From assembly GCF_000003815.2 (NCBI RefSeq), contig NC_049986.1:1800033-1862032 (forward strand): 62,000 nt of DNA, written 5' to 3'. Below, one piece after another: positions 33,922-43,320 of this stretch. The stretch's first letter is position 1. Each line of letters starts with the position of its first letter. The DNA is from Branchiostoma floridae. Lineage: Eukaryota; Chordata; Leptocardii; Amphioxiformes; Branchiostomatidae. A program made the position numbers and the translations under genes. The notes under the pieces were generated by a model. That model did no database searches. It worked only from the letters and a program-made list of their open reading frames with translations, and was not told the DNA's origin.

Positions 33922-34820
33922 CCCTGCAGATTCAGAATTGGATCCTGGGCCACTTGTTGATAAACAACAGATATAGGATCCGCATAGAAGTCTTAATCAA
34001 CCACGATGTACAACTTAAGAATACAATCTTAGATATCAAATACGTCAGGGACTCCAGCAGCAGTATAATCAAACGATGGATAGTGAGTGAGTGAGAGTTT
34101 ATTCTAAAGTCAGATTCCATCATTAAAAGCACATCGGCCAGTCAAGGTACTGAAGGAAAGGAAAGCCTTTTTAAGACTTCAATTCAGTTAGGCTACATGC
34201 CCGTAGCCAGGATTTTGGTTGGGGGGGTTCTTTTTAGTACTTGTGGGACCATCGAGCGCCGCAGGCGCGAGACTCACGCCGAAGGCGTGAGCTGCCTAGG
34301 GGGGTCCGGGGGCATGCTCCCCCGGAAAAATTGAAATCTTAACCCTCTGAAACGCCATTTCCTGCATTTTGACGGCCAAAATTCTCGGGCTAAGTTTAAT
34401 GGAATTTCTCTTAAAATACACAAGGCTTTTGGCATAAGTCTTTGAGGCCGACTCCCCCGACATATTTTCACCATGTCCGATACCAAAGGCGGGAGGCGTT
34501 GCAATGGTGGTCCGGGGAAATTTTGAATCTGGACCCTCTAAAAAGCCATTTTCTGCACTTTCTGGGGCAAATTTTGCTAATAGACTCACTAGGATTGAAT
34601 GAAATGTCTATCAGTGATTAATGAAAATCAGCCATGTCTTTGAAAAAAAATCTTGGACATGAAAAAGGGGACCTTTGAGCATGAAAAAGTGGACCTTTGA
34701 GTGTGAAAAAGCGGACCTTTGAGCATGTGGGGGGGTTCTTCCGAACCCCCCGAACCCCCCCTGGCTACGGGCATGGGCTAGTACCATCTTAAGATGACAG
34801 CTATATTTGTCTTGTAGGCA
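33922..34820 (+). repeat. ~300 bp repeat, copy 2, split by a transposon
   Basis: It is homologous to 32443-32740 before and after the insertion at 34196-34775. Deleting the insertion restores the alignment. Confidence 0.75.
34196..34775. mobile_element. 580 bp TIR element, CATGCCCGTAGCCAGG ends
   Basis: CATGCCCGTAGCCAGG and CCTGGCTACGGGCATG are perfect inverted repeats. GGCTA is duplicated on both flanks (34191-34195 and 34776-34780). A ~24 bp internal tandem (GGACCTTTGAGCATGAAAAA) lies at 34655-34725. No transposase is present. Confidence 0.93.
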
Positions 34821-35040
34821 GGTACTTTTTTATGATTCTAGTTCCATGTATGTTTGTGTTACTGATACCAGGCGTATACATGTAACTTACCAGGCTATGT
34901 CATTTGAAGGTATCGACATAAGGATTGGCCAACCAACAAGTGCAGTGTTTATTACATTAACACATGAATTAGGAAGTGCATATTCTGCAAAATCTAATAT
35001 GTTTACATTTCTTTACCTTCATTTTCATTTATTTGCAGTA

Positions 35041-35157
35041 CCAGCAACTACAGGCCGGCCAGGGGAAGTGACTCACCCCCAACAGAAACAGCTATGGGTG
35101 ATTCTCCAATAGAGCGGATCTGCAACCCTGACACAAGAGCAAGGAACATGCTGTAAA
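35041..35157 (+). pseudogene. Exon-like block A of gene 2
   Basis: After a good acceptor (TTTATTTGCAG) the sequence aligns with the exon at 42865 (CCAGCAACTACAGG.., GAAGTGACT, TCTGCAACCCTGACACAAG). The position matching the later donor reads GAACAT instead of GTAACC, so the 5' splice site is lost. In phase 0 (the phase left by exon 2) it gives YQQLQAGQGK and a stop. In another phase it is open to 35151. It is either a terminal exon or a decayed duplicate. Confidence 0.4.
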
Positions 35158-35194
35158 AAAAGGGCAGTTTCCCTTAACATTCACTTTCCTGTGT

Positions 35195-35232
35195 TTGTGT
35201 GTGTGTGTGTGTGTTTCTGTGTGTGTGTTTGC
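35195..35232. repeat. (GT)n microsatellite
   Basis: GT-rich imperfect dinucleotide run. The Cys/Val-rich frames across it are not coding. Confidence 0.9.
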
Positions 35233-35265
35233 ATGTCTGCCTGCAGGACTGGTGTGTCCATGTGT

Positions 35266-35818
35266 GTAGGGCTGGGTATCTGTACAGCGTACCGGTACAA
35301 AACCGTTTTTTCTTATTGGACCAGTCCAGAAAAAACGGACCGGAAAAAATAAATGGACCGGGTGTTGGACCTAATAGAAAATTAACAGATTATTTGATCA
35401 GGCATTCACACGTTTTGGCGCTTGTATGTGTAAGAAAATAACAATAGCGAAGCAGATTGTACCCACCCAGGGCTCGAAATAATTTTTTCTGCATACCTGC
35501 ACTGGTGCAGGTAACATTGAAAATTACCTGCACCAGACAAATTTTACCTGCACCACTCAGAATTTAGGAAGTATGGATCATCCTAAAATTGTTTAGTAAT
35601 CATTGCTATTTTGTCAATACTTTATAGGTGGTAACAGTCAATACAGCTAATAACAATACATATACACCTACATCATAGGACATTTAATATGTATAAAACC
35701 CAGTATATGGACCAGTGCAGGTTAGGTGCAGGTAGACACCAGAAATACCTCCACAGCTCCAATTCTACCTGCACTAACCTGCATATGCAGGTGGTATTTC
35801 GAGCCCTGCCACCCCTAC
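35266..35818. mobile_element. TAGGGSTGGGTA-TIR MITE split by a second MITE
   Basis: It starts TAGGGCTGGGTATCTGTAC and ends CCACCCCTA, with GTACCGGTAC, TTCTTATTGGACC and GTGTTGGACCTAATAG inside. These match 44089-44513 in reverse. The right terminal repeat is broken by the insertion 35468-35808. Confidence 0.8.
35468..35808. mobile_element. 341 bp MITE, CAGGGCTCGAAATA TIR
   Basis: The termini are CAGGGCTCGAAATAA and GGTATTTCGAGCCCTG. The target duplication is CCACC (35463-35467 and 35809-35813). The interior repeats CCTGCAC. It shares the TIR with 31709-32042 but has a different interior. Confidence 0.9.
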
Positions 35819-35885
35819 ATGTGTGTGTAATAAACAGACACAGGTTTGATCAAAGTCATACAGGAAGAATTATTCTTTTTTACTT

Positions 35886-36443
35886 TTCTCTCCACAGATA
35901 CAGATTAGGGAGCAGCCATGCATCATATGTTACTGATCTGACTTTCCTCTCCAAAGACATAGGTGAGATTGTAGCCATGCAGTACTTTTATTGATTCTGA
36001 CTTTCCTGTACAAAGACATCTGAGATTGTAGCCATGCAGTACTTTTATTGATTTTGACTTTTCTCTCCAAAGACATAGGTGAGATTGTAGCCATGCAGTA
36101 CTTTTATTGATTCTGACTTTCCTTTACAAAGACATCTGAGATTGTAGCCATGCAGTACTTTTATTGATTTTGACTTTTCTCTCCAAAGACATAGGTGAGA
36201 TTGTAGCCATGCAGTACTTTTATTGATTCTGACTTTTCTGTCAAAAACATAGCTGAGATTGTAGCCATGCAGTAATTTATTGATTCTGAATTTTGTCTCA
36301 TAATCATAGGTGAGATTGTAGCCATACTGTAATTTATTGATTCTGACTTTTCTCTCATAATCATAGGTGAGATTGTAGCCATGCTGTAATTTATTGATTC
36401 TTTTCTCTCATAAACACAGGAAAGGTTGTAGCCATGCAGTAAT
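35886..36443 (+). repeat. ~58 bp tandem array, left part
   Basis: About nine units of the form TTATTGATTCTGACTTTTC, TCTCCAAAGACATAG, GTGAGATTGTAGCCATGCAG. Each unit holds a pyrimidine tract, an AG, six bases and GTGAG, so it resembles paired 3' and 5' splice sites. The array continues after an insertion at 39503. Confidence 0.9.
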
Positions 36444-36490
36444 AATTATCTACACTCTCACTCCGAGTACCTTGGCAGCACCTGGAGCAA

Positions 36491-36725
36491 TGACTGTCGT
36501 ATTGAGGTCACCTGAGTGGCGCCGAATGGCAGCTCGCTCCAGACACATGCGACAGTCGTATTGAGGTCACCTGAGTGGCGCCGAATGGCAGCTCGCTCCA
36601 GGCACATGCGACAGTCGTATTGAGGTCACCTGAGTGGCGCCGAATGGCAGCTCGCTCCAGACACATGCGACAGTCGTAGTGAGGTCACCTTAGTGGCAAC
36701 GAATTGCGATTTACCCCCCCCCCCC
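36491..36725. repeat. 59 bp tandem repeat, about four units
   Basis: The unit contains GTCGTATTGAGGTCACCTG and GGCGCCGAATGGCAGCTCGC. The last unit is diverged and runs into a poly-C stretch (36714-36728). Confidence 0.93.
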
Positions 36726-37915
36726 CCCGACTATTGTAAGCTCCTGGCAATTCAGCCCCTGGCTGCAAAGAGTGGGTAGTCGGCCCACCCAATAACAACA
36801 ACAGTAACAAACAAGGAGACCTGAGTGGACTTGGAAGAGAACTTTAATTCTTCAAAATATGAGTAACTACGAGGTAGGTGGGTGGGCAATAAAAATGGAA
36901 CCCTAGAATCTACGCCTCTCAGCCGTGTTAGACTGAAGCTAGACTGAGTCATGTGAGGGCGGAGGTCATGGCGCAGCTAATTACTAGATTTGCGCAGGCC
37001 CAAATCTGACACAATTATCTGCACTCTCACTCCGAGTAACGGCAAGGAGACCTGCAGTGGGCTTTGAAGAGAACTTTAATTCTTCGAAATATGAGCAACC
37101 ACCAAGACCAAGCCCGAAGGGAGTTTGCTGTGCCGGGGGAGAGGGCTGTAATCGTGCCAAGGAGATAAGCCAAGCTAACCATGGTTAGCAAGATAGTCGT
37201 GAGCTAGCGGTCACTACGGAGGATGATACTCAGGCTAAAGCCAAGCAATTGGGCGATTGCTGAGCAACGCAGTAACATGATTTAAAATTGCAGGCTGCAG
37301 AGTACTCACAGTTCTGACATCGTAGAGCTGGCTACAGCATTTCTAAGGCATGTAATCAATTCTTTCTGAACAGGAATAATAATAACACAGGCTTAGCTTG
37401 AAATCACGAGTGAAATAAGACCAGAAGTGTGACCTAATCTATGCATATACCAGTAACAAGTCAGCGTGCCCGACTCTAGTGGTCATATATACGTATACAA
37501 AACCTGACAATTGTGCCGACAAGCCGAACATAAGATTATGCTGCTATGGTCTGAGGCGGTGAAACTAGAATTGCCATGAACCTAAGTTAACAAGGAATGC
37601 CTATATAATGGCACGACAGATTCCTGTGGCTTGCGTACTCACAAGGTCTGAAGTCATGGAGCTCGCTAGGTCATTTTAGCGCAGTTGTTTGTTCTTAATC
37701 TTAATGTAACAGTAGTAACACTGGCTTAACTTGACATCATGGAGCCGAGGCTGACCAGAGTTGTGGCCAAACTACCCATATACCTAACAGATTGGCGTGC
37801 CCTGCCCTAGTAGTGTTATACATTTATATCTAAACATGACGACGTGCTTAGAATCAACTACAGCAAAACATATGCTGCTACAGTCTGAGGCGGCTAGAAT
37901 CACCCTGACATATAG

Positions 37916-38353
37916 TTAAACTGAAACACAGGAACTTGTATGTAAATGGCACAATGTATGCCTATGTCCTCCGTATGAGTGAATAATGTACACTCTTCCA
38001 CACCTGGAAGCATGAGAGCTGTGAACATGATATACACGGGATGTGCTTGTCTCAATTTGAATAGGCAGAAACAAATCACAAAATAACAGGAACTCTCTCC
38101 ACTGGGTTCGGCAGTTGCTGTAAGTGCCTGCTGCAAAAGCTGACTTCTTGGTCTGGCCCAGCAGCTGCGATGGCGACTCTTGACCGGAAGGAACTTTGTC
38201 GTGACAGCCCTCCAATAGGGCATGCCAGGCGCCAACATGTATTTTGCTCGGGACAGGTATGCGCTCACCATGGGAGGCGTACACGCCAGACTCTATGACT
38301 TTGTAATGCCAGCGCTGATAATCCGATAAGTCATGCTGAAGGCTAGTTGTCAT
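37916..38353 (-). pseudogene. Gag-core/tyrosine-recombinase N-terminal remnant
   Basis: This is a 145-codon - strand frame. It contains IPVPSKIHVGAWHALLEGCH, similar in layout to the conserved core upstream of recombinases in DIRS-like elements, then SAFAAGTYSNCRTQWREF and LLFCDLFLPIQI. The latter resembles the N-terminal SAM-like DNA-binding segment of tyrosine recombinases (T-Y-x4-RxWxxFLxFC). The catalytic R-H-R-Y part is absent. The frame drifts into non-protein-like sequence after ~90 residues. This is recognition by pattern only. Confidence 0.4.
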
Positions 38354-38387
38354 TTCCCGCCGGTTATGTGCGCTGCTGTCGTGGAAC

Positions 38388-38878
38388 TCAAAACATCACT
38401 GCTTCCATGGAAGCTCGGAAACTAATGTCCGGGATGTAAGAAACATGATCGCTGATTGTCAAGGTTCGTAAACCACTGTCCGAAATGTGCACATGAGTGC
38501 TAATTGTCAAAGGGAACAAGTCAAAAGAAACCTCACTGGAGCCTTCTGTTGAAGTAATTACTTCCATTGAATCATCGTCCCAAGGATTGATGGTACATGT
38601 ACTTGTACTGTTCGGAATGTGCAAGGCTGCACCGCCTTCTATTGAAAGAAATAGATCCACACTCGTTTTTCATGCAAAGCCGGCAAACTACCATCAATAC
38701 CGAATTTAGACATACCGTCCATATTGTGTGACAACGCGCTTGCTTCTTTTGCAGAAGTTGAGTCCATCTTGTCACCACTGTAATGGACGTGAGAATCAAA
38801 AGCATGTATACTCGTACCGTCCTGAGTGTGCAACGTTGCACCACCTTCCGTTGAAGGAAATACATAAACAAACATCAA
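38388..38878 (-). pseudogene. Repetitive acidic/Ser-rich coding remnant of the same element
   Basis: Two - strand frames contain related phrases, FPSTEGGATLHTQDGTS (38800-38850) and FLSIEGGAALHIPNSTS (38600-38655), so the underlying protein had an internal repeat. A frame change separates this part from 37916-38353. It lies between the zinc-knuckle and recombinase-like parts, as expected for a Gag linker. Confidence 0.35.
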
Positions 38879-39096
38879 TACCGCGAGTTTTGTGCGAAAC
38901 CCGAAAACTAACAGCCGAATCGTGCATGGGCACAGAACCTCATGACGTGAACATAGTTTGTTGCGCGTCCTACGGAACTAATGGTGCTACATGGTACCGA
39001 TCCGCGCGCTTGCTTTTGCGGGAGTTTGTCCGTGATCCCAGTGGCTTGCACGCCGCTAGACTGCTTGGAGTCTGTCTTCTTCCGTTCGCATCCCGT

Positions 39097-39414
39097 CTAC
39101 GAATGCCTGTATTTTTTGCTCAGTTTGCTCCAGCAGAAGTTGCAGACGTGCTCAAATCTGCAAAACGTGACGTCGTATTTATTTTCGTTGAAAGCCCAGC
39201 AAACCCGGGGTGACTTTGGTTTCTCGACGGGTCCCTGACTGTTAGTTGCGCTTGAAGCCTTGAGATGTGTTGGGTCCAAGTCAAAGTAGATCTCCTTCAA
39301 ATCGGTCCATTCTGCGGACCAGGACCCCGTTTGCACAGAGCCCTCTGTAACGCTGCTGTGTGGAAACTCCTCACGATTGACCATTTGTATCTGTGCAACT
39401 TTGTACAGGCACAT
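39097..39414 (-). pseudogene. Gag-like zinc-knuckle remnant
   Basis: This - strand frame of 105 codons ends in VCWAFNENKYDVTFCRFEHV and CNFCWS, i.e. C-x3-N...C-R-F-x-H-V-C-x2-C. This is the spacing seen in the CCCH/CCHC-like finger of Gag proteins in tyrosine-recombinase retroelements. It is upstream of the recombinase-like remnant in the transcription direction. The rest of the frame was not recognised. Confidence 0.45.
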
Positions 39415-39502
39415 TGGAGGATGACCAGCCTTCCTGCCAATTCCGAGTGCGGCATGATGGTGCTGGAGCTATTTAGCAAACCCATTCACCCGGTTAAGAA
39501 CT

Positions 39503-39625
39503 CAGTAATTTATTGAATCTGACTTTTCTGTCAGAAACATAGGTGAGATTGTAGCCATGCAGTAATTTATTGATTCTGACTTTTCTCTCCACAGACATCG
39601 GTGAGATTGTAGCCATGCAGGAAGT
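39503..39625 (+). repeat. ~58 bp tandem array, right part
   Basis: Two further units of the array at 35886-36443. The last unit has TTCTCTCCACAG, ACATCG, GTGAGA, the best splice-like version. Confidence 0.9.
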
Positions 39626-39719
39626 GAAAATTTATGTTTTCTCTCATTAGTTTGACATCACATCATTGTAAATGTGTATGCATAAGTACAAATGAAACAA
39701 GTTAAGAAGCACAATTAGG

Positions 39720-39732
39720 TGTGCGTGTGTGT

Positions 39733-39764
<32 letters not shown>

Positions 39765-39782
39765 AGTGAATGTGTGTGTGTG
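39720..39782. repeat. (GT)n microsatellite
   Basis: GTGT run leading directly into the 75 bp array. Confidence 0.95.
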
Positions 39783-39963
39783 GCTATGTGTTTGTCCAGT
39801 CTGGAGGAATGTTGTCTTGTGTACGTTTCAGTCTCACCAGTCCCTACGAAGTTAAAAGCACAGTGTTCGTCCAGTCAGGAGAAATGTTGTCTTGTGTACG
39901 TTTCAGTCTCACCAGTCCCTATGAAGTTAAAAGCACAGTGTTCGTCCAGTCAGGAAGTATGTT

Positions 39964-41421
39964 ACAGGTCATATTCTCCCAGTCAATATCCACGGGAGAT
40001 GTTCCTGAAGATTGGAGAACAGCTAACATCGCTCCAATCTTCAAAAAGGGGGACAGAACCTTGCCATCAAACTATAGGCCGGTGTCTCTGACATCGGTCT
40101 GTGGTAAAGTGCTCGAACACATCGTGCACAGCCACATGATGAAACATCTAGACGCTCATGGCATTCTGTCCCCTGCGCAACACGGCTTCAGGAAGGGTAT
40201 GTCCTGCGAGAGCCAGCTGGTGCTTACCCTCCAAGACCTGGCCAAGAACATGGACCAGAACAAACAGGTCGATGCCGCGGTGCTTGACTTTAGCAAAGCA
40301 TTCGATACTGTGCCACACGAACGTCTGCTGAGCAAGCTCGAGCACTATGGTATTTCTGGCCTCCTTCAGTCTTGGCTTAGGGCCTTCCTTACGGAGAGAA
40401 CCCAGAGGGTTGTCTTTGACGGTGGAACATCTAAAGCTGTCAAGGTCACCTCTGGAGTTCCGCAGGGTACTGTGTTAGGCCCTCTGCTATTCCTGCTCTA
40501 CATTAATGACCTACCCGATTCCGTAGACTCACATGTTCGACTGTTTGCTGACGATTGCTTGATTTATCGAACTATCAGCAAGCCTTCTGACGCACAAGGG
40601 CTGCAGTCTGACCTCGATGCGCTAACAGAATGGCAAAATCGTTGGCTCATGTCGTTCAACCCCTCTAAATGTCACATCCTCCATATCACCCGTAAAAAGC
40701 ACCCCATCATAACTCAGTACTCCCTCTGTGGAGAAGCCCTTACCGGTGTTAAGTCCCACCCCTATCTTGGAGTACAACTGTCCGACGATTTGCGGTGGGA
40801 CACCCATATCAACCACGCCACTAGCAAAGCTGGTAAGGTCCTAGGAGTCATTCGGCGCAACTTGACCCATTGTCCATCTAGGGTCAAGGCCACTTGTTAC
40901 AAAGCGCTGGTACGGCCTCACTTGGAATATAGTGCCATCGTCTGGGACCCGTACACCAACAAAGGGATACAGGCGGTGGAGGCCGTCCAGCGCAGGGCAG
41001 CCCGAGTGACCCTAAATGACTACCGGCAGACTAGCAGCGTGACACAAATGCTTTCAGACCTGCAGTGGCGCCCTCTCTCCGAAAGGAGGAGGAACGCCCG
41101 CCTCACCTTTTTCTACAAAGTAGTCAACAATAATATTAACATAGACGCCAGCAATATTCTGAAGCCTGCCCAAGGGCGCACCCGGGGTAGTCACGACTTC
41201 AAATATCAACACATATTTGCACGCACCGATATCTACAAACATTCTTTTTCCCACGCACAATTCCCGAGTGGAATGCCCTGCCTGGCACGGTTGTAAGCGC
41301 TCCCAACGTTGAGCACTTCCGTGCCAGGCAGGCGGCCTGCCCGCCCTAACCCGGGAGCCTCAGCTCCCCCCCTACTTTTGCCCCTCGCGGGGTCATTTGG
41401 GGGTATCCTATGCAGATGCAG
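39964..41421 (+). mobile_element. 5'-truncated non-LTR retrotransposon, best-preserved RT
   Basis: This 1458 bp insertion sits in the 75 bp array. ATGTT is duplicated at 39959-39963 and 41422-41426. The 3' end carries a short (ATGCAG)n tail, as in CR1/L2-type elements. It starts within the RT domain. It is the least decayed retroelement in the window and may be young. Confidence 0.93.
39965..41296 (+). CDS. Reverse transcriptase (LINE, partial)
   Basis: The product copies element RNA into DNA at the target. In order: VPEDWRTANIAPIFKKGDR and NYRPVSLTSVCGKVLE (fingers), GFRKGMSCESQLV, LDFSKAFDTVPHERLLSKL (motif A, catalytic Asp), SGVPQGTVLGPLLFLLYIND (motif B), LFADDCLIY (motif C, FADD intact), HPYLGVQLSDDLRW, and VRPHLEYSAIVWDPY (thumb/C-terminal). 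The endonuclease and start codon are missing through 5' truncation. The upstream array happens to be in frame. One T appears lost in the T-run at about 41243, so the frame ends early at 41296; the next frame continues with WNALPGTVVSAPNV. Catalytic residues look intact, but the copy cannot be autonomous. Confidence 0.92.
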   Translation, partial: QVIFSQSISTGDVPEDWRTANIAPIFKKGDRTLPSNYRPVSLTSVCGKVLEHIVHSHMMKHLDAHGILSPAQHGFRKGMSCESQLVLTLQDLAKNMDQNKQVDAAVLDFSKAFDTVPHERLLSKLEHYGISGLLQSWLRAFLTERTQRVVFDGGTSKAVKVTSGVPQGTVLGPLLFLLYINDLPDSVDSHVRLFADDCLIYRTISKPSDAQGLQSDLDALTEWQNRWLMSFNPSKCHILHITRKKHPIITQYSLCGEALTGVKSHPYLGVQLSDDLRWDTHINHATSKAGKVLGVIRRNLTHCPSRVKATCYKALVRPHLEYSAIVWDPYTNKGIQAVEAVQRRAARVTLNDYRQTSSVTQMLSDLQWRPLSERRRNARLTFFYKVVNNNINIDASNILKPAQGRTRGSHDFKYQHIFARTDIYKHSFSHAQFPSGMPCLARL

Positions 41422-42864
41422 ATGTTGTCTTGTGTACGTTTCAGTCTCACCAGTCCCTATGAAGTTAAAAGCACAGTGTTCGTCCAGTCAGGAGAAATAT
41501 TGTCTTGTGTACGTTTCAGTCTCACCAGTCCCTATGAAGTTCAAAGCACAGCGTTCGTCCAGTCTGGAAGTATGTTGTCTTGTGTACGTTTCAGTCTCAC
41601 CAGTCCCTATGAAGTTAAAAGCACAGTGTTTGTCCAGTCAGGAGAAATGTTGTCTTGTGTACGTTTCAGTCTCACCAGTCCCTATGAAGTTCAAAGCACA
41701 GTGTTTGTCCAGTCAGAAAGCATGTTGTCTTGTGTACGTTTCAGACTCACCAGTCCCTATGAAGTTAAAAGCACAGTGTTCGTCCAGTCAGGAGAAATGT
41801 TGTCTTGTGTACGTTTAAGTCTCACCAGTCCATATGAAGTTAAAAGCACAGTGTTCGTCCAGTCAGGAAGTATGTTGTCTTGTGTACGTTTCAGTCTCAC
41901 CAGTCCCTATGAAGTTAAAAGCACAGTGTTCGTCCAGTCAGAAAGTATGTTGTCTTGTGTACGTTTCAGTCTCACCAGTCCCTACGAAGTTAAAAGCACA
42001 GTGTTCGTCCAGTCAGGAGAAATGTTGTCTTGTGTACGTTTCAGTCTCACCAGTCCCTATGAAGTTAAAAGCACAGTGTTCGTCCAGTCAGGAGAAATGT
42101 TGTCTTGTGTACGTTTCAGTCTCGCCAGTCCCTATGAAGTTAAAAGCACAGTGTTCGTCCAGTCAGGAGAAATGTTGTCTTGTGTACGTTTCAGTCTCAC
42201 CAGTCCCTATGAACTTAAAAGCACAGTGTTCGTCCAGTCAGGAGAAATGTTGTCTTGTGTACGTTTCAGTCTCACCAGTCCCTATGAACTAAAAGCACAG
42301 TGTTCGTCCAGTCAGGAGAAATGTTGTCTTGTGTACGTTTAATTTCAGTCTCACCAGTCCCTATGAACTTAAAAGCACAGTGTTCGTCCAGTCTGGAGGA
42401 ATGTTGTCTTGTGTACGTTTCAGTCTCACCAGTCCCTACGAAGTTAAAAGCACAGTGTTCGTCCAGTCAGGAGAAATGTTGTCTTGTGTACGTTTCAGTC
42501 TCACCAGTCCATATGAAGTTAAAAGCACAGTGTTCGTCCAGTCAGGAGAAATGTTGTCTTGTGTACGTTTCAGTCTCACCAGTCCCTATGAAGTTAAAAG
42601 CACAGTGTTCGTCCAGTCAGGAGAAATGTTGTCTTGTGTACGTTTTAGTCTCACCAGTCCCTAAGAAGTTAAAAGCACAGTGTTTGTCCAGTCTGGAAGT
42701 ATGTTGTCTTGTGTACGTTTCAGTCTCATCAGTCCATATGAAGTTAAAAGCACAGTGTTTGTCCTGTCAGGAGTTTTGAGGTATAATGTGTATCTGCCAG
42801 TCTTTACAACACTGCAAAGTTATTTGTTTCGCTTTCTAACCTTTACTTTCATCTATCATTGCAG

Positions 42865-42988
42865 GTGAACCAGCCACTGCAGGAGAAGTGACTACATGTA
42901 CCAGCAACTACCAACAGAAACCAACAGAAACCAACATACACGTAGGAAGTTCTCCAGTGCAGCTCTGCAATCCTCACACAAGGCCGAG
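42865..42988 (+). CDS. Exon-like block B of gene 2
   Basis: The acceptor is CTATCATTGCAG and the donor CCGAG/GTAACC. In one phase it is open throughout (EPATAGEVTTCTSNYQQ.., SSPVQLCNPHTRPR). In the phase left by exon 2 it gives VNQPLQEK and a stop at the same aligned TGA as block A. It is a duplicate of 35041-35157 that keeps the donor. It could be a coding exon or 3' UTR; the phase is unresolved. Confidence 0.4.
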
Positions 42989-43215
42989 GTAACCTTATCA
43001 CTTGTCCAAAGTTGTAAGCTCGCATATAATGAGCTTGTGCCTATGTGCATGCCTTTACGTGAATGTTTGTGTATGTGTAATTTCAGGCGTGAATGTGTGT
43101 GTATGTGTTTATATATGTAACGTTATTTGTATGTGTATGTGCGCATGTATGATAAAAAACACAGGTGCGGTTGTATGAATAGGTGTAATGTATGTCTGTA
43201 CTTTTTCATCAACAG

Positions 43216-43320
43216 GAGGCAATTTGTATGGAGATGAAGATTTGAACCTGAATGGGAGCACCTGCAGCAGCTGGAGAGGGGAGAGAACATGACAATTTGA
43301 GGCCATCAGCAGATAAACAA
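43216..43320 (+). other. Possible last exon/3' UTR of gene 2
   Basis: It follows the acceptor TTTTTCATCAACAG. In the phase that keeps block B open it adds RRQFVWR and stops. It continues into untranslated sequence toward the poly(A) signals at 44785 and 44989. Confidence 0.35.

Larger units (their letters stand above)
36444..39502 (-). mobile_element. 3.06 kb degenerate tyrosine-recombinase-type element
   Basis: It interrupts the 58 bp array, with CAGTAAT on both sides (36437-36443 and 39503-39509). The left part repeats AATTATCT.CACTCTCACTCCGAGTA at 36444 and 37014, a 59 bp tandem (36491-36725), and a ~330 bp imperfect duplication (37305-37560 and 37634-37890). The - strand coding remnants are a zinc-knuckle Gag-like part at 39097-39414 and a recombinase-like part at 37916-38353. 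No reverse transcriptase was found. DIRS/Ngaro- or Crypton-like ancestry is inferred. A 7 bp target duplication is unusual for that class. Confidence 0.55.
39790..42780 (+). repeat. 75 bp minisatellite, about 20 units, split by a LINE
   Basis: The unit is 75 bp (TTGTCTTGTGTACGTTTCAG, TCTCACCAGTCCCTATGAAG, TTAAAAGCACAGTGTTCGTC, CAGTCAGGAGAAATG). About two units precede and 18 follow the LINE at 39964-41421. Because 75 is divisible by three, two forward frames stay open for hundreds of codons. One single-base deletion (near 42285) and one extra AATT (42342) break them. It lies between gene 2 exon-like blocks, so intronic satellite is the default reading. Confidence 0.95.

Noticed and set aside
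36444-37040. LTR pair (AATTATCT.CACTCTCACTCCGAGTA at 36444 and 37014)
   Set aside because: The repeat is not found at the other end of the insertion, has no TG...CA ends, and the coding remnants suggest a recombinase-type element.
41410-42342. 310-codon repeat-protein ORF
   Set aside because: It is produced by the 75 bp satellite. A second frame is equally open, indels break both, and no splice sites bound it.
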